The position numbers were made by a program, and so were the translations under genes. From NCBI GenBank assembly GCA_009783865.1, contig WRCR01000270.1, positions 1-5,849 of the forward strand: 5,849 nt of DNA, written 5' to 3'. Shown piece after piece: positions 1-5,665 of the stretch. The notes under the pieces were generated by a model. The model was not told the origin of the DNA and did no database searches. It saw only the letters and a program-made list of their open reading frames with translations. The DNA is from Planctomycetaceae bacterium. Lineage in GTDB: Bacteria; Planctomycetota; Planctomycetia; Pirellulales; Thermoguttaceae. How positions within the stretch are numbered: position 1 is the first letter of the stretch; each line of letters starts with the position of its first letter.

Positions 1-75
1 CCCCTCAAATTTCCTAGATTAAAACTCACTTTTTTCATTTCAGATTCTCCCAAATTGAAGTGCGGTTAAACAAAT

Positions 76-108
76 TGCTAACATTACGTATGCTAACATT
101 ACGTATGC
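76..108. repeat. 15-bp tandem direct repeat, about 2.2 copies
   Basis: The unit TGCTAACATTACGTA occurs at 76-90 and again, perfectly, at 91-105, followed by a partial TGC at 106-108. Each unit contains the palindrome TACGTA, and the array runs into ATGCAT (105-110). It lies in the non-coding stretch downstream of the minus-strand kinase gene. No function can be read from it. It could be a replication-slippage duplication or a paired protein-binding site. Confidence 0.85.
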
Positions 109-133
109 ATGATAACACGCTTTTGAAAAGAAG

Positions 134-161
134 TAAAGAGGCGGGCGGCTTTGGTCCCCGC
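134..161 (-). terminator. Possible weak intrinsic terminator of the kinase gene
   Basis: Read on the minus strand, just past the kinase stop codon, a GCGGG/CCCGC stem of 5 bp (141-145 with 157-161) has an 11-nt loop and is followed by a pyrimidine- and T-rich stretch (CTCTTTACTTCTTTT, 140 down to about 126). The position fits a terminator. The stem is short and the T tract is interrupted, so this is only a candidate. Confidence 0.3.
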
Positions 162-168
162 AAAAAAT

Positions 169-2028
169 TTAATCCGGTTTCCTATTGACCCGATTCTGCG
201 CAAACTGTTGAATTTCCGCCGTCATATCGTTACCGCTTCTTGCTTTAGGTTCTAAAACCCATGGCAGTATCACCGTAAATGTACTTCCGACTCCCAGCGA
301 ACTTTCCACGGAAATTTCCCCTTCCAGCATCTTGCAAATCTCTTTCACGATGGACAAGCCCAAACCGCTGCCGGTGTGTTCCCGCTTGAGCGTTTCTCCG
401 TCAACGGCTTTTCCGCCTGCCTGCCGAAACTTTTCAAAAATGATTTTCCGGTCGTCTTCCGAAATACCGACACCAGTATCCGAAACCTTCATTTCCAAAA
501 TATCCTGCTGAAACTGCCGCTCTACCGCCCCGCCCGCTATCATTCTTGCCGGATGCGAACTATCCGCTGCCGGAATCCTGCGGATAGAAACATAAATCCG
601 TCCGCCTTCCGGTGTGAATTTGACCGCATTGGAAAGCAGGTTATTCAATATCTGATGTATCTTAGATTCATCCTGCTTCATAAACGGAAGATTCGGTTCA
701 ACAGATACTTCCAGTTCGATATTCTTTCGGTCAACGAGCGGCTTTGCCATATCCGATTGGCCGGCAACGGTGGCGGCAATGCTGAATGAAGTGACCTTCA
801 CTTCCATTCTGCCTGTTTCCATTTTCGCCATATCGAGGATGTCGTTTATCATCATCAGCAGTGCCTTGCCCGACTTGTTGATGTTTTCGACATAACGTTT
901 TTGTTTGTCATCAAGCGTAGAAATGCCGCCGAGTACATCGCTGAAACCGAGAATACTATTGAGCGGCGTGCGAAGTTCATGCGACATCGTTGCCATAAAA
1001 TCGCTCTTAACGCTGTTCGTATGGTAAAGTTGCATCGTTAGATGCGCCAGTTCCGTAACTTTGCTTTCCAACTCGTTGTTTGTTTTGCGGAGCATATCCT
1101 GCGTGCTGACAAGATAACTCAACATTCGGTTAAATGTATCGGAAAGGACTTCAAACTCATCGCCGGTTCGGATTTCCGCCCGCTTTGTCAACTCGCCGCG
1201 GCTGATGGATTCTGCGACTGTCCGCAGTGATTTCAGCGGCTTGATAATTATCCAGCGTATCACGATGTTGATGGCGGCGAGCGCAAGAAAGACGGAAATT
1301 ATCATTGCCGCGAACAAGTAAGCCCAAAACCGCTGAAATGTCCGTTTCATAGAGGACTCCGGCAGCATCACGTGAATTACGCCCATCAGTTCGCCGTTGT
1401 CAAAATTGCTGTGACAGACGGAACATTCGCTGGGCTTGACCATTCTGACTTCTTCAAAGTAATGATATTTTTCGCCGTCAAATTTGGAAGTATTCTGCGG
1501 CGGTGCGTCAGGGTCAAAGACGGGCTGTTGAAACGGAAAAATCGACATTTGCGGTGCAAATGTTTCCCAATCTTCTGCCGCCTTCCGTTCTTTTTTCTGT
1601 AATTCATCAAACGGTGCGGAAAGAAACACGTCGGACATTTTTTCCCGGTTCGGTATGCAGTTGGTTTCGCAGTCCCTACTGCGAAAGCGGTTGCCGATTT
1701 CCTGCAAGATGCTTTTGAAGTCGGAGGAGTCCGTGTTCGGCAGTGGTGCAAGCGGAAGAACGCTGCCGGTGCCGATGCTGCCGGGACCTCTTTGTACGGA
1801 ACGTCCGATGTCAAAATGTTTTTCTTGTAGATGCTGCTGCGCCCAAACGTTTGCCATTAGGGGGTTTTGGTCTTGGACTAATTCGCCGGTTACCAAATAG
1901 TAAAGGAAAAAACTGATGGCAATAACGACCGTCAGTGCGATGCCGAAGAACAGCATGCACTTCATTTCGATTCCTGACTCGGCAAGCAGCGGAGTACGGG
2001 ATTGCGGTTTTTTCGTTATTTCAGACAT
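169..2028 (-). CDS. Membrane sensor histidine kinase with extracytoplasmic c-type heme motif
   Basis: A 619-residue two-component sensor kinase. Residues 24-45 are a first membrane segment, about 46-233 an extracytoplasmic sensor domain, and 235-258 a second membrane segment. A HAMP linker follows (about 259-311, with P264 and the DEFEVLSDTFNRM end), then a coiled coil to about 340. The HisKA domain contains MSHELRTP with phospho-acceptor H350. The ATPase domain has an N box (N463, N467), G1 box DTGVGI (517-522), F box (531-534) and G2 box GSGLGL (553-558), so catalysis should be intact. The sensor domain contains CSVCH (C202, C205, H206; bases 1411-1425), the CxxCH signature for covalent heme c, just before the second membrane segment. 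This resembles the Tll0287/DUF3365-like heme sensor domains. A second pair, C120 and C124, lies earlier. There is no receiver domain, and no response regulator is in the window. The ATG at 2028 is preceded by no close Shine-Dalgarno sequence but gives a sensible cytoplasmic N-terminus. The gene is divergent from the flagellar operon. Redox or gas sensing is inferred. Confidence 0.93.
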   Translation of the reverse strand: MSEITKKPQSRTPLLAESGIEMKCMLFFGIALTVVIAISFFLYYLVTGELVQDQNPLMANVWAQQHLQEKHFDIGRSVQRGPGSIGTGSVLPLAPLPNTDSSDFKSILQEIGNRFRSRDCETNCIPNREKMSDVFLSAPFDELQKKERKAAEDWETFAPQMSIFPFQQPVFDPDAPPQNTSKFDGEKYHYFEEVRMVKPSECSVCHSNFDNGELMGVIHVMLPESSMKRTFQRFWAYLFAAMIISVFLALAAINIVIRWIIIKPLKSLRTVAESISRGELTKRAEIRTGDEFEVLSDTFNRMLSYLVSTQDMLRKTNNELESKVTELAHLTMQLYHTNSVKSDFMATMSHELRTPLNSILGFSDVLGGISTLDDKQKRYVENINKSGKALLMMINDILDMAKMETGRMEVKVTSFSIAATVAGQSDMAKPLVDRKNIELEVSVEPNLPFMKQDESKIHQILNNLLSNAVKFTPEGGRIYVSIRRIPAADSSHPARMIAGGAVERQFQQDILEMKVSDTGVGISEDDRKIIFEKFRQAGGKAVDGETLKREHTGSGLGLSIVKEICKMLEGEISVESSLGVGSTFTVILPWVLEPKARSGNDMTAEIQQFAQNRVNRKPD

Positions 2029-2079
2029 TATTTCGGAAATCGCAAATTTTTTCCCTCGTTGCGTAAAACGATATTCTGA

Positions 2080-2107
2080 ATTCTATCTTTTTTTTCCGAT
2101 AAAACAA
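2080..2107 (-). promoter_or_regulatory. Candidate sigma-70-type promoter for the kinase gene
   Basis: On the minus strand, TTGTTT (2107-2102; 3 of 6 to TTGACA) and TAGAAT (2085-2080; 5 of 6 to TATAAT) are separated by 16 nt. Transcription would start near 2073, giving a leader of about 45 nt before the ATG at 2028. The spacer contains an A8 run (2095-2088). The -35 match is weak in an AT-rich region, so chance is a real alternative. Confidence 0.25.
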
Positions 2108-2109
2108 TA

Positions 2110-2216
2110 AGTAACGAGTAGTGTGGGGTGTGGTGAGCAGCGAGCGGGTACTATCTAACGATTGCAGCTCTTTTCTCACTACCCGCTGCTCACTACTCGT
2201 CACGCACCACCCCCCT
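2110..2216. repeat. Imperfect palindromic repeat with 7-bp periodicity, copy 1
   Basis: The left half reads in sevens AGTAACG, AGTAGTG, TGGGGTG, TGGTGAG, CAGCGAG. The right half reads CTCACTA, CCCGCTG, CTCACTA, CTCGTCA, CGCACCA. Pairing segments are ACGAGTAGTG (2114-2123) with CACTACTCGT (2191-2200), GTGAGCAGCG (2133-2142) with CGCTGCTCAC (2184-2193), and AGCGGGTA (2143-2150) with TACCCGCT (2180-2187). The last two form a hairpin with a 4-nt bulge and a loop at about 2151-2179. It sits between two divergent gene starts, so it is not simply a terminator. A related element lies at 5540-5618. It is best described as a REP/MITE-like or STRR-like intergenic repeat. Mobility is not shown. Confidence 0.75.
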
Positions 2217-2267
2217 AATCGATACAACCGTTATTTTCCGAAAATGTGAATTTCGGCGGGCATTCTT

Positions 2268-2275
2268 TCCGATAA
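2268..2275 (+). promoter_or_regulatory. Candidate sigma-28 (FliA-type) -10 element upstream of flbD
   Basis: TCCGATAA matches the FliA -10 consensus GCCGATAA at 7 of 8 positions and lies 42 nt before the flbD start, a suitable place to drive a late flagellar operon. The same motif also occurs at 2095-2102. Against it, neither copy has a recognisable TAAA-type -35 element at the usual spacing. I see no convincing sigma-54 or sigma-70 promoter for the operon in the intergenic region either. Confidence 0.25.
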
Positions 2276-2317
2276 AACATGTGGGTACTGTTACGATACT
2301 CCGCCAACATTTCCAAT

Positions 2318-2536
2318 ATGATACGGCTGACTCGGCTCAACGGCGATGAATTCATTTTGAATGCCGAACTAATCCGGTTCGTTGAACGCTGTCCCGATAC
2401 GCTGATAACACTTATCAGCGGTGAAACCCTGATGGTAGAAGAAACAATGGAAGAAGTCGTTAAACAGACGGTAGAGTATCAGCAAAGTAAATATATTATT
2501 CCAAAACCGGATACAGATTATTTAAGAAACCGCTAA
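2318..2536 (+). CDS. flbD: FlbD/SwrD family flagellar protein
   Basis: A 72-residue protein of the FlbD (SwrD) family, usually found between the hook gene flgE and motA. In Bacillus subtilis SwrD is reported to support flagellar torque and swarming. The sequence MIRLTRLNGDEFILNAELI followed by acidic strands and ETLMVEETMEEVVKQ is the typical small FlbD fold, filling almost the whole family length, with a short polar tail ending NR. An upstream in-frame ATG at 2279 would add 13 residues that do not belong to the family, so the start at 2318 is chosen. No Shine-Dalgarno sequence is visible before it. It is the first gene of the plus-strand operon, with motA 15 nt downstream. flgE, often its upstream neighbour, is replaced here by the divergent kinase. 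Confidence 0.9.
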   Translation: MIRLTRLNGDEFILNAELIRFVERCPDTLITLISGETLMVEETMEEVVKQTVEYQQSKYIIPKPDTDYLRNR

Positions 2537-2551
2537 CACCGATAACCAACC

Positions 2552-3331
2552 GTGGACATTGCAACAATCGTCGGATTAACGTTGGGAACGCTTTTGCTGG
2601 TAGCATCTATCGTTCTCGACGGATTTGACAAGATATTTATGTTCTGGGACGCAAAATCGATATTAATCGTATTCTGCGGTTCGGCGGCTGCTATTTTGGT
2701 TGCTTATCCGCTCAAAACCTGCCTGCGGTCCCATAATATCTGGCTGATGTCAGTAAGTCACAGAGAATTTAGCCCGCTGTCAACAATAACGCAAATTGTT
2801 TCGCTTGCCGAAACCGCCCGCCGTGAAGGACTTCTCGCTCTGGAAAACCGAATGGACGAAATCGATGACCCGTTTCTTGCCAGCGGTATCCGAATGGCAG
2901 TAGACGGTATGTCGCCGGAAGTCGTCGAAGCAATCATGAACTGCGAAATTGATGCCGTTAACGCCAGACATAATTACAACAGGTCAGTTATCGCCAACTA
3001 TGGTAAATATGCGCCCGCCTGGGGTATGCTTGGAACCTTCGTTGGTTTGATTTTGATGCTGGGAAATCTTCAGCCCGAAACCATCGGTTCAGGTATGGCA
3101 GTTGCTATGATAACCACATTTTACGGTGCGATTGTGGCAAACCTGTTTTTTATTCCCGTGGCGGACAAACTCGGTTTTATAAATGATGACGAACTTCGGG
3201 TAATGGAAATTACCTTGAAAGGCGTTGTTTCCATTCAAACGGGCGAAAACCCGCGGGTTATCAAGCAGAAACTGCTTACTTATATTGCCCCGAATGAACG
3301 TCCCGAAGATGAAGAAGGCGGAGGCGCATAA
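2552..3331 (+). CDS. motA: Flagellar motor stator protein MotA
   Basis: A 259-residue inner-membrane stator subunit that, with MotB, forms the ion channel driving flagellar rotation. It has four membrane segments: about 3-23, 36-54, 153-171 and 180-201. The large cytoplasmic loop between segments 2 and 3 holds the conserved ARREGLLALE stretch (R90, R91, E92, E98), the charged surface that contacts FliG in the rotor. The two channel prolines are present: P155 in APAWGMLGT and P202 in FIPVADKL. Length fits the short MotA type rather than the 295-residue enteric form. Translation starts at GTG (2552), because MDIATIVGLTLG is the family N-terminus and no ATG is nearby. No Shine-Dalgarno sequence is seen. 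The stop codon overlaps the motB start by one base (TAATG), suggesting translational coupling. The ion used (H+ or Na+) cannot be told from the sequence. Confidence 0.96.
   Translation: MDIATIVGLTLGTLLLVASIVLDGFDKIFMFWDAKSILIVFCGSAAAILVAYPLKTCLRSHNIWLMSVSHREFSPLSTITQIVSLAETARREGLLALENRMDEIDDPFLASGIRMAVDGMSPEVVEAIMNCEIDAVNARHNYNRSVIANYGKYAPAWGMLGTFVGLILMLGNLQPETIGSGMAVAMITTFYGAIVANLFFIPVADKLGFINDDELRVMEITLKGVVSIQTGENPRVIKQKLLTYIAPNERPEDEEGGGA
3320..3324 (+). promoter_or_regulatory. Shine-Dalgarno sequence of motB
   Basis: GGAGG lies inside the 3' end of motA, 6 nt before the motB ATG at 3331. It is the clearest ribosome binding site in the window and supports that start. Most other genes here lack one. 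Confidence 0.7.
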
Positions 3332-4086
3332 TGGCAAGAAAAAAGCCGCCGCCGGCAGGAGTGCCGGAATGGATTGTAACTTACGGAGATATGATGGCAC
3401 TGTTGCTCTGCTTTTTCATCATGCTCTATGCGATGAGCACAATTCAGGAAGTGAAAATTCAAGCGGCGGTAGAATCGCTGAGTGAGGCGTTCGGCTATGG
3501 AGGAGCGACTAAAGTTCCGCAAAATGTGGACGCAAACGCTACAAAACCCCGTATCAGAACTACGGGAAGAGCGGGTCGGACGGATACTGTCCGCGGCGGT
3601 CAGCCGGTTATTGCGCCGAAAGGGGAACAGTCGAAAGTCCAATCCGCACGAATCAAGGAAGAACCGGTGCGCGGCGGTATTGTCCGCTTTGAACTAGGAA
3701 GCAGCGAATTGAGCGAACAGAACAAGACCGACTTGAAAGAGGTTTATCAGCAGTTGGTCGGCTCACCGTACAAAATTATGGTAAAAGGACACGCTTCTCC
3801 CGGCGAACAAGGTATTTATCGCGATGTTGACGATTTGTCATACACAAGGGCGAGAAATGTACGGGATTATTTGGTGACGCTTGGTTTGAAAAAAAATTAT
3901 TTTCAGTTGACGGCAGTCGGGGCAACAGAGCCGATTTCCAGAGCCGCGCTGCCGACCGGTGCTGACCCAAGGTCGGCAAACGCCGTTGTAGAAGTGATAT
4001 TACTGTTGAGTACTAACCGCTATTTGGAGAATCCCGCCGAAGAAAGTGAAATGCGCATGTTCAACGAAGGGGCATTACCGCAGTAA
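3331..4086 (+). CDS. motB: Flagellar motor stator protein MotB (OmpA-like domain)
   Basis: A 251-residue stator subunit. A short cytoplasmic N-terminus (RKKPPP) leads to PEWIVTYGD and one membrane segment (about 16-36) carrying the ion-binding aspartate D20. An amphipathic plug-like stretch follows at about 40-55, then a basic, low-complexity linker (about 56-112) and an OmpA-type peptidoglycan-binding domain (about 113-226). In that domain LSYTRARNVRDYL (169-181) keeps the conserved arginine R173. The usual GHTD is GHAS (153-156), so the acidic residue is missing at that place, and the usual NRRVE is NAVVE (217-221). Anchoring to the cell wall may therefore differ, although this may be normal for the lineage. 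The start is set by the 1-base overlap with motA and the GGAGG site. A 44-nt AT-rich gap separates it from fliL. Confidence 0.95.
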   Translation: MARKKPPPAGVPEWIVTYGDMMALLLCFFIMLYAMSTIQEVKIQAAVESLSEAFGYGGATKVPQNVDANATKPRIRTTGRAGRTDTVRGGQPVIAPKGEQSKVQSARIKEEPVRGGIVRFELGSSELSEQNKTDLKEVYQQLVGSPYKIMVKGHASPGEQGIYRDVDDLSYTRARNVRDYLVTLGLKKNYFQLTAVGATEPISRAALPTGADPRSANAVVEVILLLSTNRYLENPAEESEMRMFNEGALPQ

Positions 4087-4130
4087 TTCCCTATTTTATT
4101 TTTTTCGGAAATTCGTTAAAATTAGGAGAT

Positions 4131-4733
4131 ATGGCAAAGGAGCCGGAACGAAAACAAGACCTCGACAAAGACGGTGATGTTTCTGAAAACGAGACCGTAG
4201 TCGAAAAGAAACCGCAATCGCAGCGGCTGTTGATACTTTTGTCTCTCGTTGCGCTGGTGCTGTTTCAGATATTAGCACTGTATTGGATTTTGCCGACACC
4301 GGATAGAATTAAGAAAAACATTCTGGACGGTAAAATCGTAACGGAGCCGCCGGATGACTTTCGGGTACCGGTCGATGCGATTCCTAACCGCGGAATCAAG
4401 CCGGAGGACATGCTCGAAATGCCGATAGGCGAACCGTTTCGTGTGCAAGACCCGAATCCTGATACGCCCGGTGCGATAGACATCTTTTCCGTGACGGTCG
4501 TCCTAAAAATTGATAAAAAAGATAAAACGAAATTCGAAAAACTTTTGAAAGAACAGCCCGTAACTATCCGAAATACCGTGTATGCCGTGTTGCGCCAATC
4601 GACTTTAACGGAGCGGAAACAGGAAACATTAGGGGCAATACGTAATAAAGTCATGACTAAATTGAACGAACAGTTCGGAACTAATTACGTGAAAGATGTC
4701 GTTTGCGACAATCCGAGTGTAACACAGATGTAA
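4131..4733 (+). CDS. fliL: Flagellar basal body-associated protein FliL
   Basis: A 200-residue single-pass inner-membrane protein. The cytoplasmic N-terminus (1-32) is highly charged, the membrane segment is about 33-54, and the rest is extracytoplasmic. The C-terminal part (about 98-200) has the FliL layout: a strand-rich segment DIFSVTVVLKI, then KLLKEQPVTIRNTVYAVLRQ, an ETLGAIRNKVMTKLNEQFG helix, and a final strand. FliL surrounds or stabilises MotA/MotB stator units and affects torque. Its place directly after motB fits that role. An AGGAG (4124-4128) precedes the ATG by only 2 nt, an unusually tight spacing, so it may not act as the ribosome site. fliN follows after 22 nt. The identity rests on architecture and context, because FliL sequences diverge strongly. 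Confidence 0.9.
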   Translation: MAKEPERKQDLDKDGDVSENETVVEKKPQSQRLLILLSLVALVLFQILALYWILPTPDRIKKNILDGKIVTEPPDDFRVPVDAIPNRGIKPEDMLEMPIGEPFRVQDPNPDTPGAIDIFSVTVVLKIDKKDKTKFEKLLKEQPVTIRNTVYAVLRQSTLTERKQETLGAIRNKVMTKLNEQFGTNYVKDVVCDNPSVTQM

Positions 4734-4755
4734 TGTATGTTAGAAGATAACCGGC

Positions 4756-5535
4756 ATGAGTGATGGTAATGCTTTAGACCAGGACGAAATAGAGCGTCTG
4801 CTTGGCGGCGGCAAGAGGACCGATGCGCCGAAACCGGCGGAAAGTCCGCCTCCGCCTGCGTCTTCAGACAGCGGTATTTTGAGTCAAAGCGAACTCGATG
4901 CGTTGTTCGGCGGTGCCAGTCCCTCACCGGCTCCTGCTGCGCCTCCTCCTCCTGCACCGCCTTCCAGCGGTGTATTAAGTCAAGCCGAACTTGACCTTTT
5001 GCTAGGTACGAAACCGGCAGCGGGCTCACCGCCGCCGCAGCCGAAAAAAACAACCGCACCGCCTGCGGCACCGCCGCGAGTCAGTCAACCGCTTGCGCCC
5101 GCTGTTGCCGAACAAGAGGAAGAAGACGAGAATTACGTTGGAATTCCGCACGGCGACATTGACTTTATTCTCGATAGGTCGGAAAACACCCTGCGGTCTG
5201 TCGCTTCTTCCAATTTGGGATTACCGGCGGAAGTGATTGAATTTTCATTTCCCGAATTCGGAGGCACTGTTCCCAGTACGGAACATACCACGCTTGACCA
5301 AATCAGTGAAGTCGAACTCGACGTGAAAATCGAGTTGGGCAGAACGAATATGTACCTTGAACACATCCTGCAATTGCGGAAGGGTTCTGTCGTTCCGCTT
5401 GACAAAGTGGCTGGCGAAGCGGTTGACATATACGTCAATGACCGCTTGATTGCACGCGGCGAAGTGCTGGTGATGAACGAAAATTTCTGCGTCCGGGTGG
5501 CGGAACTTCTCGCCGGTGCCATTCCGATGGAATGA
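4756..5535 (+). CDS. fliN: Flagellar motor switch protein FliN with N-terminal tandem CheY-binding-like motifs
   Basis: A 259-residue C-ring (switch) protein, much longer than the roughly 137-residue enteric FliN. The C-terminus (about 179-255) is a SpoA/FliN domain: ELDVKIELGRTNMYLEHIL, then GSVVPLDKVAGE, VNDRLIARGEV and a FCVRVAELL end. The N-terminal half is Pro/Ala-rich and carries three copies of a short helix motif: ALDQDEIERLLGG (6-18), ILSQSELDALFGG (41-53) and VLSQAELDLLLG (73-84). These closely resemble the FliM N-terminal peptide (LSQxEIDALL) that binds phosphorylated CheY. A weaker likeness, IPHGDIDFILD (130-140), may be a fourth. FliY proteins also join a CheY-binding peptide to a FliN domain, but they carry a CheC-like middle domain. 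I see no such domain here, only about 90 residues with an acidic patch (119-125). No fliM lies next to it. Multivalent CheY docking is inferred. The ATG has no strong Shine-Dalgarno sequence. Confidence 0.93.
   Translation: MSDGNALDQDEIERLLGGGKRTDAPKPAESPPPPASSDSGILSQSELDALFGGASPSPAPAAPPPPAPPSSGVLSQAELDLLLGTKPAAGSPPPQPKKTTAPPAAPPRVSQPLAPAVAEQEEEDENYVGIPHGDIDFILDRSENTLRSVASSNLGLPAEVIEFSFPEFGGTVPSTEHTTLDQISEVELDVKIELGRTNMYLEHILQLRKGSVVPLDKVAGEAVDIYVNDRLIARGEVLVMNENFCVRVAELLAGAIPME
4771..5007 (+). repeat. Three tandem FliM-type peptide repeats inside fliN
   Basis: Coding repeats at 4771-4809, 4873-4914 and 4969-5007, separated by Pro/Ala-rich linkers. Copies 2 and 3 are also similar as DNA: both begin CAGCGGT and continue with matching AGTCAA and CGAACT blocks, which points to internal duplication rather than convergence. 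Copy 1 is more diverged (LDQDEIERLL). Confidence 0.8.
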
Positions 5536-5539
5536 AAAT

Positions 5540-5618
5540 AGTTAATAGTTAAGAGTGAATAGTAGGGGGACGCAAGCGTTAAGATTTCTCACTTCACTGT
5601 CCACTATTCACGCTAAAC
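5540..5618. repeat. Imperfect palindromic repeat with 7-bp periodicity, copy 2
   Basis: The left half reads in sevens AGTTAAT, AGTTAAG, AGTGAAT, AGTAGGG (5540-5567). The right half reads CTCACTT, CACTGTC, CACTATT, CACGCTA (5588-5615). Bases 5548-5563 pair with 5603-5618 at 14 of 16 positions, including the perfect GTGAATAGT/ACTATTCAC core. The right arm resembles that of the element at 2110-2216 (TTTCTCACT followed by heptads starting CAC). It begins 5 nt after the fliN stop. There is no T run after the stem, so it is a poor intrinsic terminator, though the stem might protect or end the mRNA. Confidence 0.7.
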
Positions 5619-5665
5619 TTGGCAAGGGCAAAAAGTGCCATGTTGGAAGGCGGTAGTACAGTCGA

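Larger units (their letters stand above)
2093..2279 (+). repeat. Pair of 14-mer direct repeats flanking the palindromic element
   Basis: TTTCCGATAAAACA occurs exactly at 2093-2106 and again at 2266-2279, 173 bp apart and in the same orientation. The palindromic heptad element at 2110-2216 lies between them. The copies do not directly abut that element, so they are not an evident target-site duplication. Both contain CCGATAA (see the candidate -10 element entry). Confidence 0.8.

Noticed and set aside
1..38. Possible start of a minus-strand gene leaving the left edge (ATG at 38, MKKVSFNLGNLR, preceded by GGGAG at 51-47).
   Set aside because: Only 12 codons are visible and most genes here do not rely on a Shine-Dalgarno sequence. 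The spacing is good, so it is worth checking with more sequence, but it is not enough to call.
1..69. Plus-strand frame open from the left edge to TAA at 67-69 (22 codons).
   Set aside because: Too short, AT-rich and without any recognisable protein character; probably chance.
376..2110. Several plus-strand open frames of 60-140 codons inside the kinase region.
   Set aside because: They lie opposite a fully conserved kinase with intact motifs and show no domain character; shadows of the coding strand.
2021..2227. Minus-strand frame of 68 codons across the palindromic repeat.
   Set aside because: It is composed of repeat sequence and low-complexity T/A runs and overlaps the kinase start; no protein-like features.
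2107..2265. Insertion sequence with target-site duplication (14-mers as duplication).
   Set aside because: No transposase, the segment between the copies has no terminal inverted repeats, and the 14-mers do not abut the palindrome.
2279..2317. Upstream ATG extending FlbD by 13 residues.
   Set aside because: The family begins at MIRLTRLNG. The extra residues (MWVLLRYSANISN) have no counterpart and the upstream ATG overlaps the repeated 14-mer.
5620..5640. TGGCA/TGCCA small hairpin as an operon terminator.
   Set aside because: Stem of only 5 bp with no U tract after it.
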